NCBI RefSeq assembly: GCF_964275005.1 | Contig: NC_092690.1 | Span: 13,086,010 to 13,150,009, forward strand | DNA length: 64,000 bases | Reading direction: 5' to 3' | Origin: Diadema setosum | Taxonomy: Eukaryota; Echinodermata; Echinoidea; Diadematoida; Diadematidae | In this document: positions 22,779-33,463 of the stretch, one piece after another | How positions within the stretch are numbered: position 1 is the first letter of the stretch | Layout of the letters: every line of letters begins with the position of its first letter | Translations under genes and position numbers: made by a program | Notes under the pieces: model-generated | Databases searched by the model: none | Seen by the model: only the letters and a program-made list of their open reading frames with translations | What the model was told of the DNA's origin: nothing

Positions 22779-24126
22779 AACTAGAAATGTCGCTTTGGCG
22801 ACTGGTATGCCTCCGCCATAATGCATGATTTTCCCAATAGGTCTAGATAGTACATGTGGACAATGTGTGATTACATTTTCACAAAATTGGCAAAATATTG
22901 AAATGACAAGTTTGTCACAAATGTGTTGAATGTTCACCTTCCTTGACCTAGGTTTAATTGGATGAATAGGAGAGCATGTATCTAGGGATTTAAGGACTTT
23001 AACTTGACTTTGACCCATTCATACATTTAGGCATTGAGTAATTTTCAAGGTACAGGTGTGGAGAAAAAGTGCAATTTCTGAATTGAATAGTAAATTGTTA
23101 CCATTTTCATCTGGCCCTTGACCCTAAAATTCATAAGATAATCACTTTCAGGTAGAACATGCATAATATGTACTAAGTTTCAAGATAACTTGAGCCACTT
23201 CGAGATATGGAGGAAAAAGTTAGTTCAGCACTTTCACTTGATCTTTGACCTTTTGACCTTTGAGGCAAAAAAAGAAGAAAAAAAAAAACTTTCCAAAGAA
23301 TTTCTATTAGGTTACACATGCATACACCAAGTGTAAAAAAATAATAACCCTGCTGGCATTGCATAAATATGAGGGAAATAGTAAAATTTTGAAGTGTTGC
23401 ACTTGACCTTTGACCCCTGACCTTTGACCCCATGAACCCTACATTCTCTAGATAATCACTTCCAGTCAGTACATGTATATACTATGTTCCATGAAGATAC
23501 CTTGAACAATTTTCCAAGGCACGGAGAAAAAAAAAAAGTTTTGATACTTTACTTGACCTTTTGACCTTTGACCTTTGACCTCATGACCCAAACTTTCACC
23601 AGAGAATCTTGATTGGGTAATACATGTATACACTAAGTTTCAAGAAAATATCTTCAGGCATTCAATAGATATGGCGAAAATAGTGAAATTTCATGTATTT
23701 GACCCTGACCTTTTGACCTTTGACCTTTGACCTCATGACCCAAACTTTCACCAGAGAATCTTGATTGGGTAATACATGTATACACTAAGTTTCAAGAAAA
23801 TATCTTCAGGCATTCAATAGATATGGTGGAAATAGTGAAATTTTATGTATTTGACCTTGACCTTTTTGACCTTTGACCTTGAGCATGTGCACCCAAAAGT
23901 TGATAGGCACAACTTCACCCCCTAATACACATACATGCCAAGTTTCATTAGGATACCTCAACAGGTTTTGATAGTTACCTTGTCCACAAAATTCATTACG
24001 GACGGACGGAAGGACGGACGGACAGACGGACGGAAGGACGGACGGACGGACGGACGGACGGACGGACGGACGGACAACCCGAAAACATAATGCCTCCGGC
24101 ACCACTTCGTGGCGGAGGCATAATAA
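22779..24126 (+). mobile_element. AGGTCA-rich dispersed element, copy B (most complete)
   Basis: Starts 'aactagaaatgtcgctttgg' with a small hairpin (gtcgc-ttt-ggcgac) and 'atgcctccgcc'. It ends with a cggacgga array and a terminal hairpin 'atgcctccggc...tggcggaggcat'. The body has at least six 'tgacctttgacc' blocks, several of them perfect DR1 repeats, and a 133-bp block duplicated at about 23560-23850. It has no open frame of note and shows no LTRs or recognisable transposase; superfamily unknown. Confidence 0.8.
23999..24075 (+). repeat. (CGGA)n array in copy B
   Basis: About 19 units of cgga with a few substitutions, part of the element's 3' region. It produces spurious Val-Arg-Pro-Ser repeats on the minus strand. 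Confidence 0.95.
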
Positions 24127-24591
24127 AAACTAATATCATACAAGGTGCTTTCCTGCAATCATTTTCTACTTTTTTTTTTCAGTCAGGTTCAGCTCATGTT
24201 TCAAATGAGCAATACCATCATGTCATACGATGACGACACAGTAAATAGACTTTCAGTGTGTCTTCTTGGTCTCTTGCAGACCAAGCCCAACATATATGGC
24301 ATGGGAATTATACGCTTTATTGGACCACCTCACAAATCTGTCTGTCTATCTGGGTCAAAGTACAGCACAGATTAACATGCCTTTGCCAAGTTTCGTCTTC
24401 CTCTTCTGTTTTGTTTGTTTTTGTGCCTGATTCTACTCAGTGACTTTGGGCAAAGGTATGGTAAAAAAAAAGAAAAAAAAAAAGAACAGTAATTATGCCA
24501 AGTCAACTGCTTTCATTCAGAGAAAGGTATGTACTCTGCAAAATGACATGCCTACCTTGGCATTTATAATATCTTTTTCATCTGACTAGCT

Positions 24592-24826
24592 GTGTTCAGA
24601 CGAAGGCAGTTTTGGTCAGAGTAACTTCGGAGGAAGGGTCGGAGGAAGGTCGGAGGAAAGGTCGGAGTAGTGCCCGTCTGAACAAGGTCGTGGTAAGTTC
24701 CTCCGACCGGAGGAACTTACCACGACCTCTTCCTCCGACCTAGGTACTCCTGAGTTTTCTCAGGAGCATCTTGCTACCAAGACTAGCTGGTTGGAGTAAA
24801 CTGCCCGTGCAGACAAGCCCTTGGTG
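24592..24826. mobile_element. Foldback element with a 40-bp palindrome
   Basis: Positions 24687-24726 are a palindrome with 19-bp arms (gtcgtggtaagttcctccg) and a 2-bp centre. The outer ends, 'gttcagacgaaggcagtttt' and 'aaactgcccgtgcagac', are also complementary. Repeated 'gtcggaggaa' units fill the left arm. Confidence 0.7.
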
Positions 24827-25933
24827 TATCTGTGACCTTTGTGTGCATACTCAATGTTGTATATAAATAAAACACCTCCATCTCATGCATGACATCAACA
24901 GCTGGGTATAGACAATTCAGTAGTTTGTACAAGTTTTGGAATACTTTATATCCACATTTCACTTCAGCCTGGACAACATTACTACACAGGGACCGCTTAA
25001 CATATTTTAGGATGGGGGCTGCGGGGATAAAGGGTCAAAGGTACCCCTATGTCATGGGTGTTGCTATTTCTCATTTCCTATTTTTCTGATTCACACCCCT
25101 CCCCCACCCATTCGGCAACCCCTGCTACTGGTGCATTACCCTGTCTTTGGTTGTTTTGATGTGCATATAGGCCTATCCATCCATAACCATGGTAGAACTA
25201 TGAACCGATGAATGATGATGTAAAAGGCATACATGTGTTCAGTACCTGTGACTCCAAACTGAATCACAACAAGTTGCTGGAGGTTTACCCTTCTCAAACA
25301 TAATGTCCAATAATGGGATGAGTGTGTCATGGTATAATCTGCATAAGTTGACCAGCAGGGCCAACCAAAAAACATTTTACTGTGTGATACACATCAAATT
25401 TTCCATCATGCTCCATTTCCTCTGGCTGGGTTATAACAATGGTGAGATACAATGGGCAAAAATACACACCAAAAAATATAACCATTTTCCCAAAATTTAA
25501 TCTCTAATAAAATTTTCTTCAGAAGCAAAATCTGTATGTAAAGTCATGCTCTGAATAAGCACATAGAACTCAAAAAGACGCATAGACATTTGATAAATAT
25601 TACCCATTTGTTTTCCAACAGTCTGTTCTGGTTGTACAGTCAAATGAGGTTATGAAACAATAGATTTTGGTAATGTTTTCTCTGATATTCCGTGTGAATT
25701 GAGGTTGATTACAAGATATATTCCCTTAGCATACAGGAGCTGGGTAACTAAACAGTTTTTGCGTATTTAGTAACAAAGCTAGCTAAAGTTGTCAAGTCAC
25801 AATGCAGCTCTCAAAATAACATTGATTGTTCAAGGGTTCTTGGCAAGAAAAAAAAATGTTTAGAAATACACAGGAGGGTAGCAAAGATAATGCTAAGATC
25901 ATTGCTGATGATGATGATGACATAACAAAATAA
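24827..25933. other. Intergenic, nothing recognised
   Basis: No gene, RNA or repeat family could be supported here. Confidence 0.5.
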
Positions 25934-27373
25934 AATAGAGATGTCGCTGTGGCAGCTGGTATGCCTCTGCCGTATCACTTGGTTCTCCTGATATGTCCCT
26001 ATTAGGTCCTGACAATGTCAGACGACAATTTCACACGACTTGTAAAAAACTGAAATAACATGTTTGAGAGCTTGGCACAACCACAGATGTGTAGAGTGTT
26101 TACATTCCTTGAAACAGGATTCATTTTGTTATGGCTTAATTGTTCAGAAAACAAGTATTTGGAAATTTGAGTATTTTTCACTTGACCTTTGACCCTTGCC
26201 CTTTCACCACATGGCCAACAATCACTAATTGGTTTAATACATCCTATTGAATTTTTTTCATAAGAATACTTTGCACTATTCTCAAATTACAGAAAAAAAA
26301 AACATGTTCACTTGACCGCTGACGCCATGACCCAAGTCTTTCCCTACAGAATCACTGCAAAGCATCAGTAACGCATTCTGTATATCCAGTTTGATGTGAG
26401 AGTGTTAGATGCATAATTGAGTAATCACCAAGGTATGAAAAAAGTGTAATTTCTCCATTTTAACATGACCTTTAACCCAAGACCCAAAAATTCCACAGAG
26501 AATCATTATCAGGCAGTGCATGCATATGTAATGAGATTCATGAAAATACCTTGAGCCAATTTTGCAATATGGAGAAAAAGTAGAATATCAAGTCCTCTTG
26601 ACCACTGAACTTTTGACCTTTATCCCCTGCTTCAAAACTTTCCCTGGAGAATCATTATCTGCTAATACATGTACACACAACGTTTCAAGTAAATACCTTA
26701 AGGCATTGCAAAGACATAGGTGAAATACTGTCACTTTAAGAATTTAACCTTGACCTTTGACATTTGACCTCATGCATGCACATCCAAAATTTGACAGGCA
26801 TAACTTCGTCCACTTATTATACATGTGCCAAGTTACATTTTGATACCTCAAATGGTTTTTTAAGTTACGCTATCCACAAAATCGATAACGGACTAAAGTA
26901 AAGACAACCAGAAAACATAATACTTCCGGCGACACTGGGGGTGCGTTCGAGTGCTCTAAAGCGAACCAAAGTGAACTGAACCAAAGCGTACCATACCGAA
27001 CTGTGCCAGTCTTGGAGCGTTCAAGCGCTCTGTGGAGAAAGCGTACCTCATGAGTTATTTTTAGAAAAGGTCACGCTTGTTTGTAGCAAGAATGTCATTC
27101 ACCTGTCGCTTGAACTACTTACAGCTGTCCTGAACAAAGAGAATGATGTCTTTGCATTGTGATGTATGCGCATGATACGCCCACGCTTTACAACAAACTT
27201 TTGGTATGCTTTGGTACACTTTTGGAGCACATCGGGAAGTGGTCCACTTTTGGCTCGGTACAGTACGGTACGGTACACTTTAGGAGCGTTCAAGCGCTCC
27301 TCTGGCGCGGGTACGGTATGGTACAGTTCGCTTTAGGAGAGCGCTCGAACGCACCCTTTGTGGTGGAGGCATT
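25934..27373 (+). mobile_element. AGGTCA-rich dispersed element, copy C, interrupted
   Basis: Begins 'agagatgtcgctgtggcagc' and 'atgcctctgcc', and ends 'tggtggaggcatt' after an inserted MITE (26939-27356). It is more diverged than copies B and D, with fewer intact 'tgacctttgacc' blocks and no cggacg array, so it is probably older. Confidence 0.75.
26939..27356. mobile_element. MITE inserted in copy C
   Basis: Termini GGGTGCGTTCGAG and 'cgaacgcaccc' extend inward as 'gctctaaagcgaac' and 'gttcgctttaggagagc'. The interior repeats 'ggtacggtac' and 'gcgttcaagcgctc'. It splits the terminal hairpin of copy C, so it arrived later. Confidence 0.8.
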
Positions 27374-27534
27374 AAAAATACTGATGATAAAGAGCAGAAG
27401 TACATGTAGTAGAAGCAGCAGTAGCAGTAATAATAATAATGATAATAATGGCTATACTAATCATGATAATTATCATCATCACTATAAAGATTAGCAATGC
27501 TGACAAGAGAATGAAGACAAACAAAAGGAGAAAA

Positions 27535-28320
27535 AACTAGAAATGTCGCTATGGCGACTGGTATGCCTCCGCCATAATGCATGGTTCTCCGAATAGGCCC
27601 ATAGCACAATGTCTTGACAATGTGTGATGACAGTTTCACATAACTGGCAAAATATTAAAAATGACAGGTTTGTCACAAATGCATTGAATGTTCACTTTCC
27701 TTGAACTAGGTTTATTTGGATGAATGGCTATACTGTCTAATAAGAGTGCAGGTATTTAGGGATTTGTACCCAACTTTTGACCCTTTTATAAGTTTAAAGA
27801 TGAAGTGAAATTTAGCACTTTCTCTTGACCTTTGACTTTTTGACAAGAAACTTCCAAGAGAATCTGTATTGGGTAATACATGCATACACTAAGTTTCAAG
27901 GAAAAATTCTACAGGCATTGCATAAATGAGAGGGAAATAATGACAATTTGATGAGTTGACCTCAACCTTTGACCCCCTGACCTTTGACCCATGACCTATA
28001 AATACCCTAAATGATCACTGTCAGTCAGAACATGCATATATATTAAGTTCCATGAAGATATATCTTAAAATATTTGTGAGATATGGAGAAAAAAGTTAAA
28101 TTTTAACATTTTCCCTTGACCTTTGACCCTTGACCTTTGACCCCGTGACCCTAAAATCCAAACAAAGTATTATCCCCCCAGGATATACCCTCATACCAAG
28201 TTTGATGTAAAACCACCACACGGTTCTTGAGATATTGACAAAAACAAAACGGGACGGACGGACAGACGGACGACCCGAAAACATAATGTCTCCAGCCACT
28301 TCGTTGGCGGAGGCACAAAA
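27535..28320 (+). mobile_element. AGGTCA-rich dispersed element, copy D
   Basis: Begins 'aactagaaatgtcgctatgg' and ends with a short ggacgga array and 'tggcggaggca'. It is internally shorter than copy B and has about five tgacctttgacc-type blocks between 27780 and 28145. Confidence 0.8.
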
Positions 28321-28820
28321 AGAGAAATTATATTCCTTTATATTTCAGGGGGCATTTCTCAAGGAAACTCTAATCTCGGGACCCACAAGAAAATAGGGTG
28401 GAATCTATCCCAACTCTCAGGGACCTTTGACCCACAGCTGTAGGTAAACCAGCTTCCTGTAGCATGAAGCTGTGTGAGCATTTTCTCATTTCCTGTTCAA
28501 TAAGATGGAGGGTGCAGGAAAGGGTTAACAATGTATCAAAAGTTTGTGAAGAGAAACCAAAATAAAGAGTGACAGGCAGCTTAATCTTCAAGGCTCTCTG
28601 ATTTAAATAGCATCTACTACACAATGCCTTGTGAAACATACTACATACTAAAATATCAATCATGTGTGCTTTCTCATACACTGTTGAATCAATCAGTAAT
28701 ATCCTTGTTGTATATCAAGCGCTGACCCAAATTTGGAAGGTTGTGTGTGGGGGGTTCAGAGTTTCTGCACGGTTCACGTCACCATTTCTCAGGCACAGAA
28801 GCAATCCAGTTTGGATAATA

Positions 28821-28909
28821 TTGACCCGTTGAAGGTTTGATTTGCTACATTACGCATTTCCCATAGACACCTGCCCGAGTATACTCGGGACTCGTCTTCA
28901 ACAGGTTAA
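28821..28909. mobile_element. Short palindromic MITE, TTAA end
   Basis: 'ttgacccgttgaagg' on the left and 'cttcaacaggttaa' on the right are inverted. The interior holds 'gcatttcccatagacacctg' and 'gagtatactcggga'. Relatives lie at 61407-61507 and, enlarged, at 36894-37319. Confidence 0.65.
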
Positions 28910-30427
28910 TCGATGTGTATAATTTGCCAGCCGCAATGAGGGAACAGGATTCATACAGTCACAGCGGCACAGAGCATGTGTAATGGTTCAAGTGGCACAG
29001 GGAGAGGCCCCATAGTCACTGTGGCACATAGCGTGTGCACAGTATATCATTATATTCCAGTAGCACAGGCAGAGTTCATACAGGCATAGAAAAATGATGT
29101 CCTCGCCTTGCTTCAAGTCCTCCGCGTGATGTCATAAGTTGGCATCCAGCCTCTCCTGCGCTTTTAGACATGGTAGCATGGGGATTAATGGAACAGGAAA
29201 TGCTAGCCCAGTTCGGATTTATATGAGAATCCCCACAATGAGTTGTGTACAGCTTTATCTCTGATCTCAATGTAAGCACATGCACAGCGGGAGAATCTTG
29301 ACTGGAGTCGACCATTACCAGTGAGTGTATGCTTCAGTGCACGTATTTAGTGACCGGTGCTATTCATGGTTATGTAATTCTCCATATCGCATTTAGCTAT
29401 AAAAGAACCAACTAATTTAATCGGCGTATTTTGGAGCGATTTGCAGTCAACCCCACTTCCGGTTGCAGCTATCGCTCCGCGTGCTATTATGCAAGCATGC
29501 ACACTGCGTGCAGCGGCGCGACTAGCGTCCCACACACTTATTCATCGTGTACAATTTTGCCATAGGCTTCTTGTGTGGAGAACTTACACAAATCTGTATA
29601 TGTGGGACTGTAATAGAGATCGTCGCGTGCAATGAAAAGATCGTACACATGGGTCAATTTTCAACTATTTTATCTAAGTCAAAATAGTAAAATAAGAAGT
29701 GAAAACATTCAGATTAGGGATTTCAACATCTCTGAATTCTGTGAAGGGGTATAGTTTCAGTAATGTCGGCCTCATAAATGATCTGAAGAATAGATGAACA
29801 CGGCACATTCAGTGCAGCAGTTGTAACTGTGTACTCAGCACTAGCAGCAGTGCAATGGGCCTCTAGTTCGCCGGGGGCAGCGGGGCAGGTGTCGGGAGCA
29901 ATAGTTCTTGAATCTTTCGCGATCATCCATGATTAATAGCTTTTAGAAAGACACTTGCTGAAAAGGTAAAATTTGCGTGACCGATGTTGAGCAGACGCTA
30001 CCGATGCAAGTGAAACTGTGCGTTGGCGTGCAGTGCATTGCGGTGCAGTGCATTGCGTACGTAACGCGTTGGCGATAACCGGAAGTTAAGCTGACTGCAT
30101 AAAAGCCAGGATGTTGGTTGCGCAATGCATTCTGGGACGATATTTTGCTATATGCGATATGGAGAATTACCTCGATGGGCAGCGAATAAAGTGGGCCACC
30201 CACAAATCCCCACGCTACGGGGTCTTTAACACGCTCAACATGAGCAGCAAGCCACGGATGTACAGTGGAAGTATTGCTTGTGAGTTAAGTGCCAAGTACC
30301 TGAAGGACGGCACATCCTCGATGATCGACAAATGATGGCGGGCAGCCAATCAGCCGTGCCGGACTGCACGACTTTGTCGAGGGGGAATGACGGTCGACAA
30401 AAGAGTACCACGCGCACACAGCCACCA
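28910..30427. other. Region 3' of GABPA, with a distant inverted repeat
   Basis: No gene recognised. 24-bp arms at 29374-29397 and 30147-30170 (gtaattctccatatcgca) are inverted, about 750 bp apart. The side next to 30427 must include the GABPA 3' untranslated region; a minus-strand ATTAAA at 29416-29421 is one possible poly(A) signal. Confidence 0.45.
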
Positions 30428-30620
30428 CTACCCACTCGTGATTACGACTGTGCTTGCCACGACATCCTCATCCCCTTGCGCCCTCTTCTCCCGACATTCT
30501 GTGACCAGTCTGTTCAGTTCTGCCGCTGTATATCCCAGCAGGCTCTTCAGGTCACACACAAACTTGTAGACAAACCTCTGGCCATGCACCTTGGCAATCA
30601 TGTCACCATCGTAGTAATAC
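30428..30620 (-). CDS. GABPA: GABPA exon 10: end of ETS domain and GABP-beta contact
   Basis: Residues 360-423: [19 protein letters not shown] completes the ETS winged helix and [19 protein letters not shown] forms the partner-binding helices. A short acidic and hydrophobic tail ends in TAG. The acceptor is 'tttccactacag'. Confidence 0.97.
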
Positions 30621-33396
30621 CTGTAGTGGAAACATTGTAAAGAATTTGTTCATATTACCCGAATGTTACACTCCCAAGTTCACAAATACAGAAATATCAA
30701 GGCCAGGATTATGTTTCAACAAAATAATCCATGACAAATTTTATTAGCTTTTTGTCATTCAATGTTCTACAATAAATCACATCATTCACTCAATTTCCTT
30801 TACAAACTTGTAACATTTAAACTTGTATAGCCTGATATATTTAACAGTGTTCATTCATGTATGACAACTCCTTGCCAGTCTCGCGACTGTGGTCAGTTGT
30901 TGACCATGTTGCTGACGCTCCCAGAGTGGCTTCCAATTAGTCGTTCACACTCTATGATATGACACTCGTCATAATACTAGCCGTCAGCCACATTGCGCCG
31001 GGCAGAGACTGGCCAAAAGCTCTCTGGTTGAACCAGAGGCACAGAAAATCTCTAAAACAAACAATCAATGTAGGCAGAATGGATGCAGGTCCCAAAGCCC
31101 TGGCAGTATTTAAAGCAAATATCATAATAACCCAAATTTTAATGGGGTTATGCTAAATATTTTTTGGAAAGAGCAGTGTACTGTGACTGTCCAAAGGGAA
31201 AACATGCAAAATTAAGGAAAACAAGTACAACAAGAAACATGTTTAGTCACTTAGGCCCGAATTCACGAAGGTGGTACAAATGAAACCATGGTTTAAACCA
31301 TGGACAAAATCTATGGAGCGCCAAGTGTCGCATGGAATATTTCGTTACGAAATCAGTCATTTCGTCAATGAAATGATTATTTTGTAACGAAATGACAACG
31401 TTTGGTAACTAAATGAACACTTCGTCCACGAAATGATAATTTCATTAACGAAACGGTCATTTTGTCGACGAAATGACCAATTTCGTAACGAAATATTCCG
31501 TGCGACACTTGGCACTCCACAGTTTTTGTCCATGGTTTAAACCATGGTTTCATTTGTACCACCTTCGTGAATTCGGGCCTAAGTGACTAAACATGTTTCT
31601 TGTTGTACTTGAATTCGGGCCTTAATGTTGCACATTGTCTCACTCCACGTGCACAGGCTATCATGAACAGAGTAAAATCATACATTTGAGTAACCCAGGA
31701 CACGATCATCCTGGGTGAGTTACACCAGGGCTCCACACAAACTTTTATTTTTGGTGGCCCAAAGGCAAACATCCGACCTTTTTTTGGTGGCCCAACCAGG
31801 CCACCAAATTCTTCCTTTCTGAAATTTTGGTGGCCCGAAGTGCGTTTTTGGTGGCCCTGGGCCACCGGGCCACCGTTAGTGTCGAGCCCTGGTTACACCA
31901 ATCAGTCCTGAATTGTTGAAAAAAAAGAAATAGTCACAATATTACATAAAGAACTTCTATAAAAAGTTGCAAAATTTAAGGAGAGACAAAAGTAACACTT
32001 GCCTCAGTGCTCTGCTAAGCTTTTCATAATTCATGGACGGCTTGTTCTTCCTCTCTCCCCACTTTTGGGCCACCAGCTCGGGATCGTTGAGGCGGAACTC
32101 CCCATCGGTTCCGACCCAGGAGATGCAGTCCAGCGAGTCCTTGTCGGTCAGCAGCTCCAGGAGGAACTGCCACAGCTGGATCTGACCGTTATTTCCTGTG
32201 GGGCAACAAGGAAACTCTGTAGCATGGATGGTTTCATGACAATTTCTCCCATGAAATATCTACACACTGTAAAGTCATATATAAATTTTATCCACAAACA
32301 TACTGTATAAGCTGTTATTTTCGCGAATTTCGTGAATCACAGTTGGAACACAAATTTAACAACATGCAAAAAATGTCACCATATGCTAAGGTAGTACAAC
32401 ATGTAGTGCGCTTATAGAGGCCTCTGTGTCAATTCGGGAAAACAACATCTTGCGAAACTGTCAGTGACCTCCTCATTCACAAAAATATCTGTTCGCCAAA
32501 ATAACAGTGTATACAGTACTGCTAACCCTAATCATATCCTCACATCAAACTAAACCTCAAACCCATCACAACCCTAGATTAGGATTCGGGTTTATAGGGT
32601 TAGGGTCAGGGTTAGGTTTAGGATTAGGATTAGAGTTAGGGTCAGGGGAAGGATCTGGGTAATTTTCCAGTGGGTAGTTGTCCTAGAACTTCATAATCAT
32701 TTGATTTCTTGGTTCTGAGGACACTTTGAGAGTGAAAGAAAACAAACTCTGAGGTGATGGTGAAGACAGGGGGCCAATGTGGTTGTCACTGATATCATGA
32801 ATACACATGAAACTTCAAAACTTCCCAGCAATTTCATTAGCACTTACATTTGCGATCGTAGAGTACAGTAATGAATGGAGAGAAGTACAGTGGACTCCCA
32901 TTATAATGAAGTCCTCGGGACCGACAGTTTTCTTTCGTTATATCGAAATTTCGTTATAACCTAACAAATAAACAATAAAAATACATAGAGTGGATAATGT
33001 TGCGGCCTGAATTTTCACTTCATTGTAACCGGAATTTTATTATAACGGGAATGCACTGTATGTGTGAACAGTCTTGTCGGGATCAGGGCTAATTGCTAAT
33101 ATTTTTGCATGGTGCTAAATTCGCGAATAGCACCCAGCACGCAAACAATAAAAACCCTGCCAATTATACGGCGCACACAGTACCTGTCCTGTTCCCGGGG
33201 GAGTACTTGTCGTCTATGCTGTAACTTCGTGGTCGTCGAGCTGCAGCACTCGTTTTCGCTCTGGCAGACGTCAACACTTCACCATTCTCAGACTCTGTGA
33301 CGGACTCTGTCAGGTGGAGACAACAATCAGCAAAATAAAAAGGTGTTGATGTAAAATTCTTGGCATCTACTTAGTTGAAATACATGTATCTATGTA

Positions 33397-33463
<67 letters not shown>

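Noticed and set aside
22779-24126. Retrovirus-like or other LTR origin for the AGGTCA-rich element
   Set aside because: No long terminal repeats, primer site or polyprotein blocks are visible in any copy.
23806-24158. Frames with repeated VRPSVRPS
   Set aside because: Produced by the (CGGA)n array of a dispersed element; the same peptide appears near other copies of the family.
30332-30640. Plus-strand 102-codon frame
   Set aside because: It is antisense to GABPA exon 10.
31999-32310. Plus-strand 103-codon frame
   Set aside because: It is the antisense shadow of the GABPA ETS exon.
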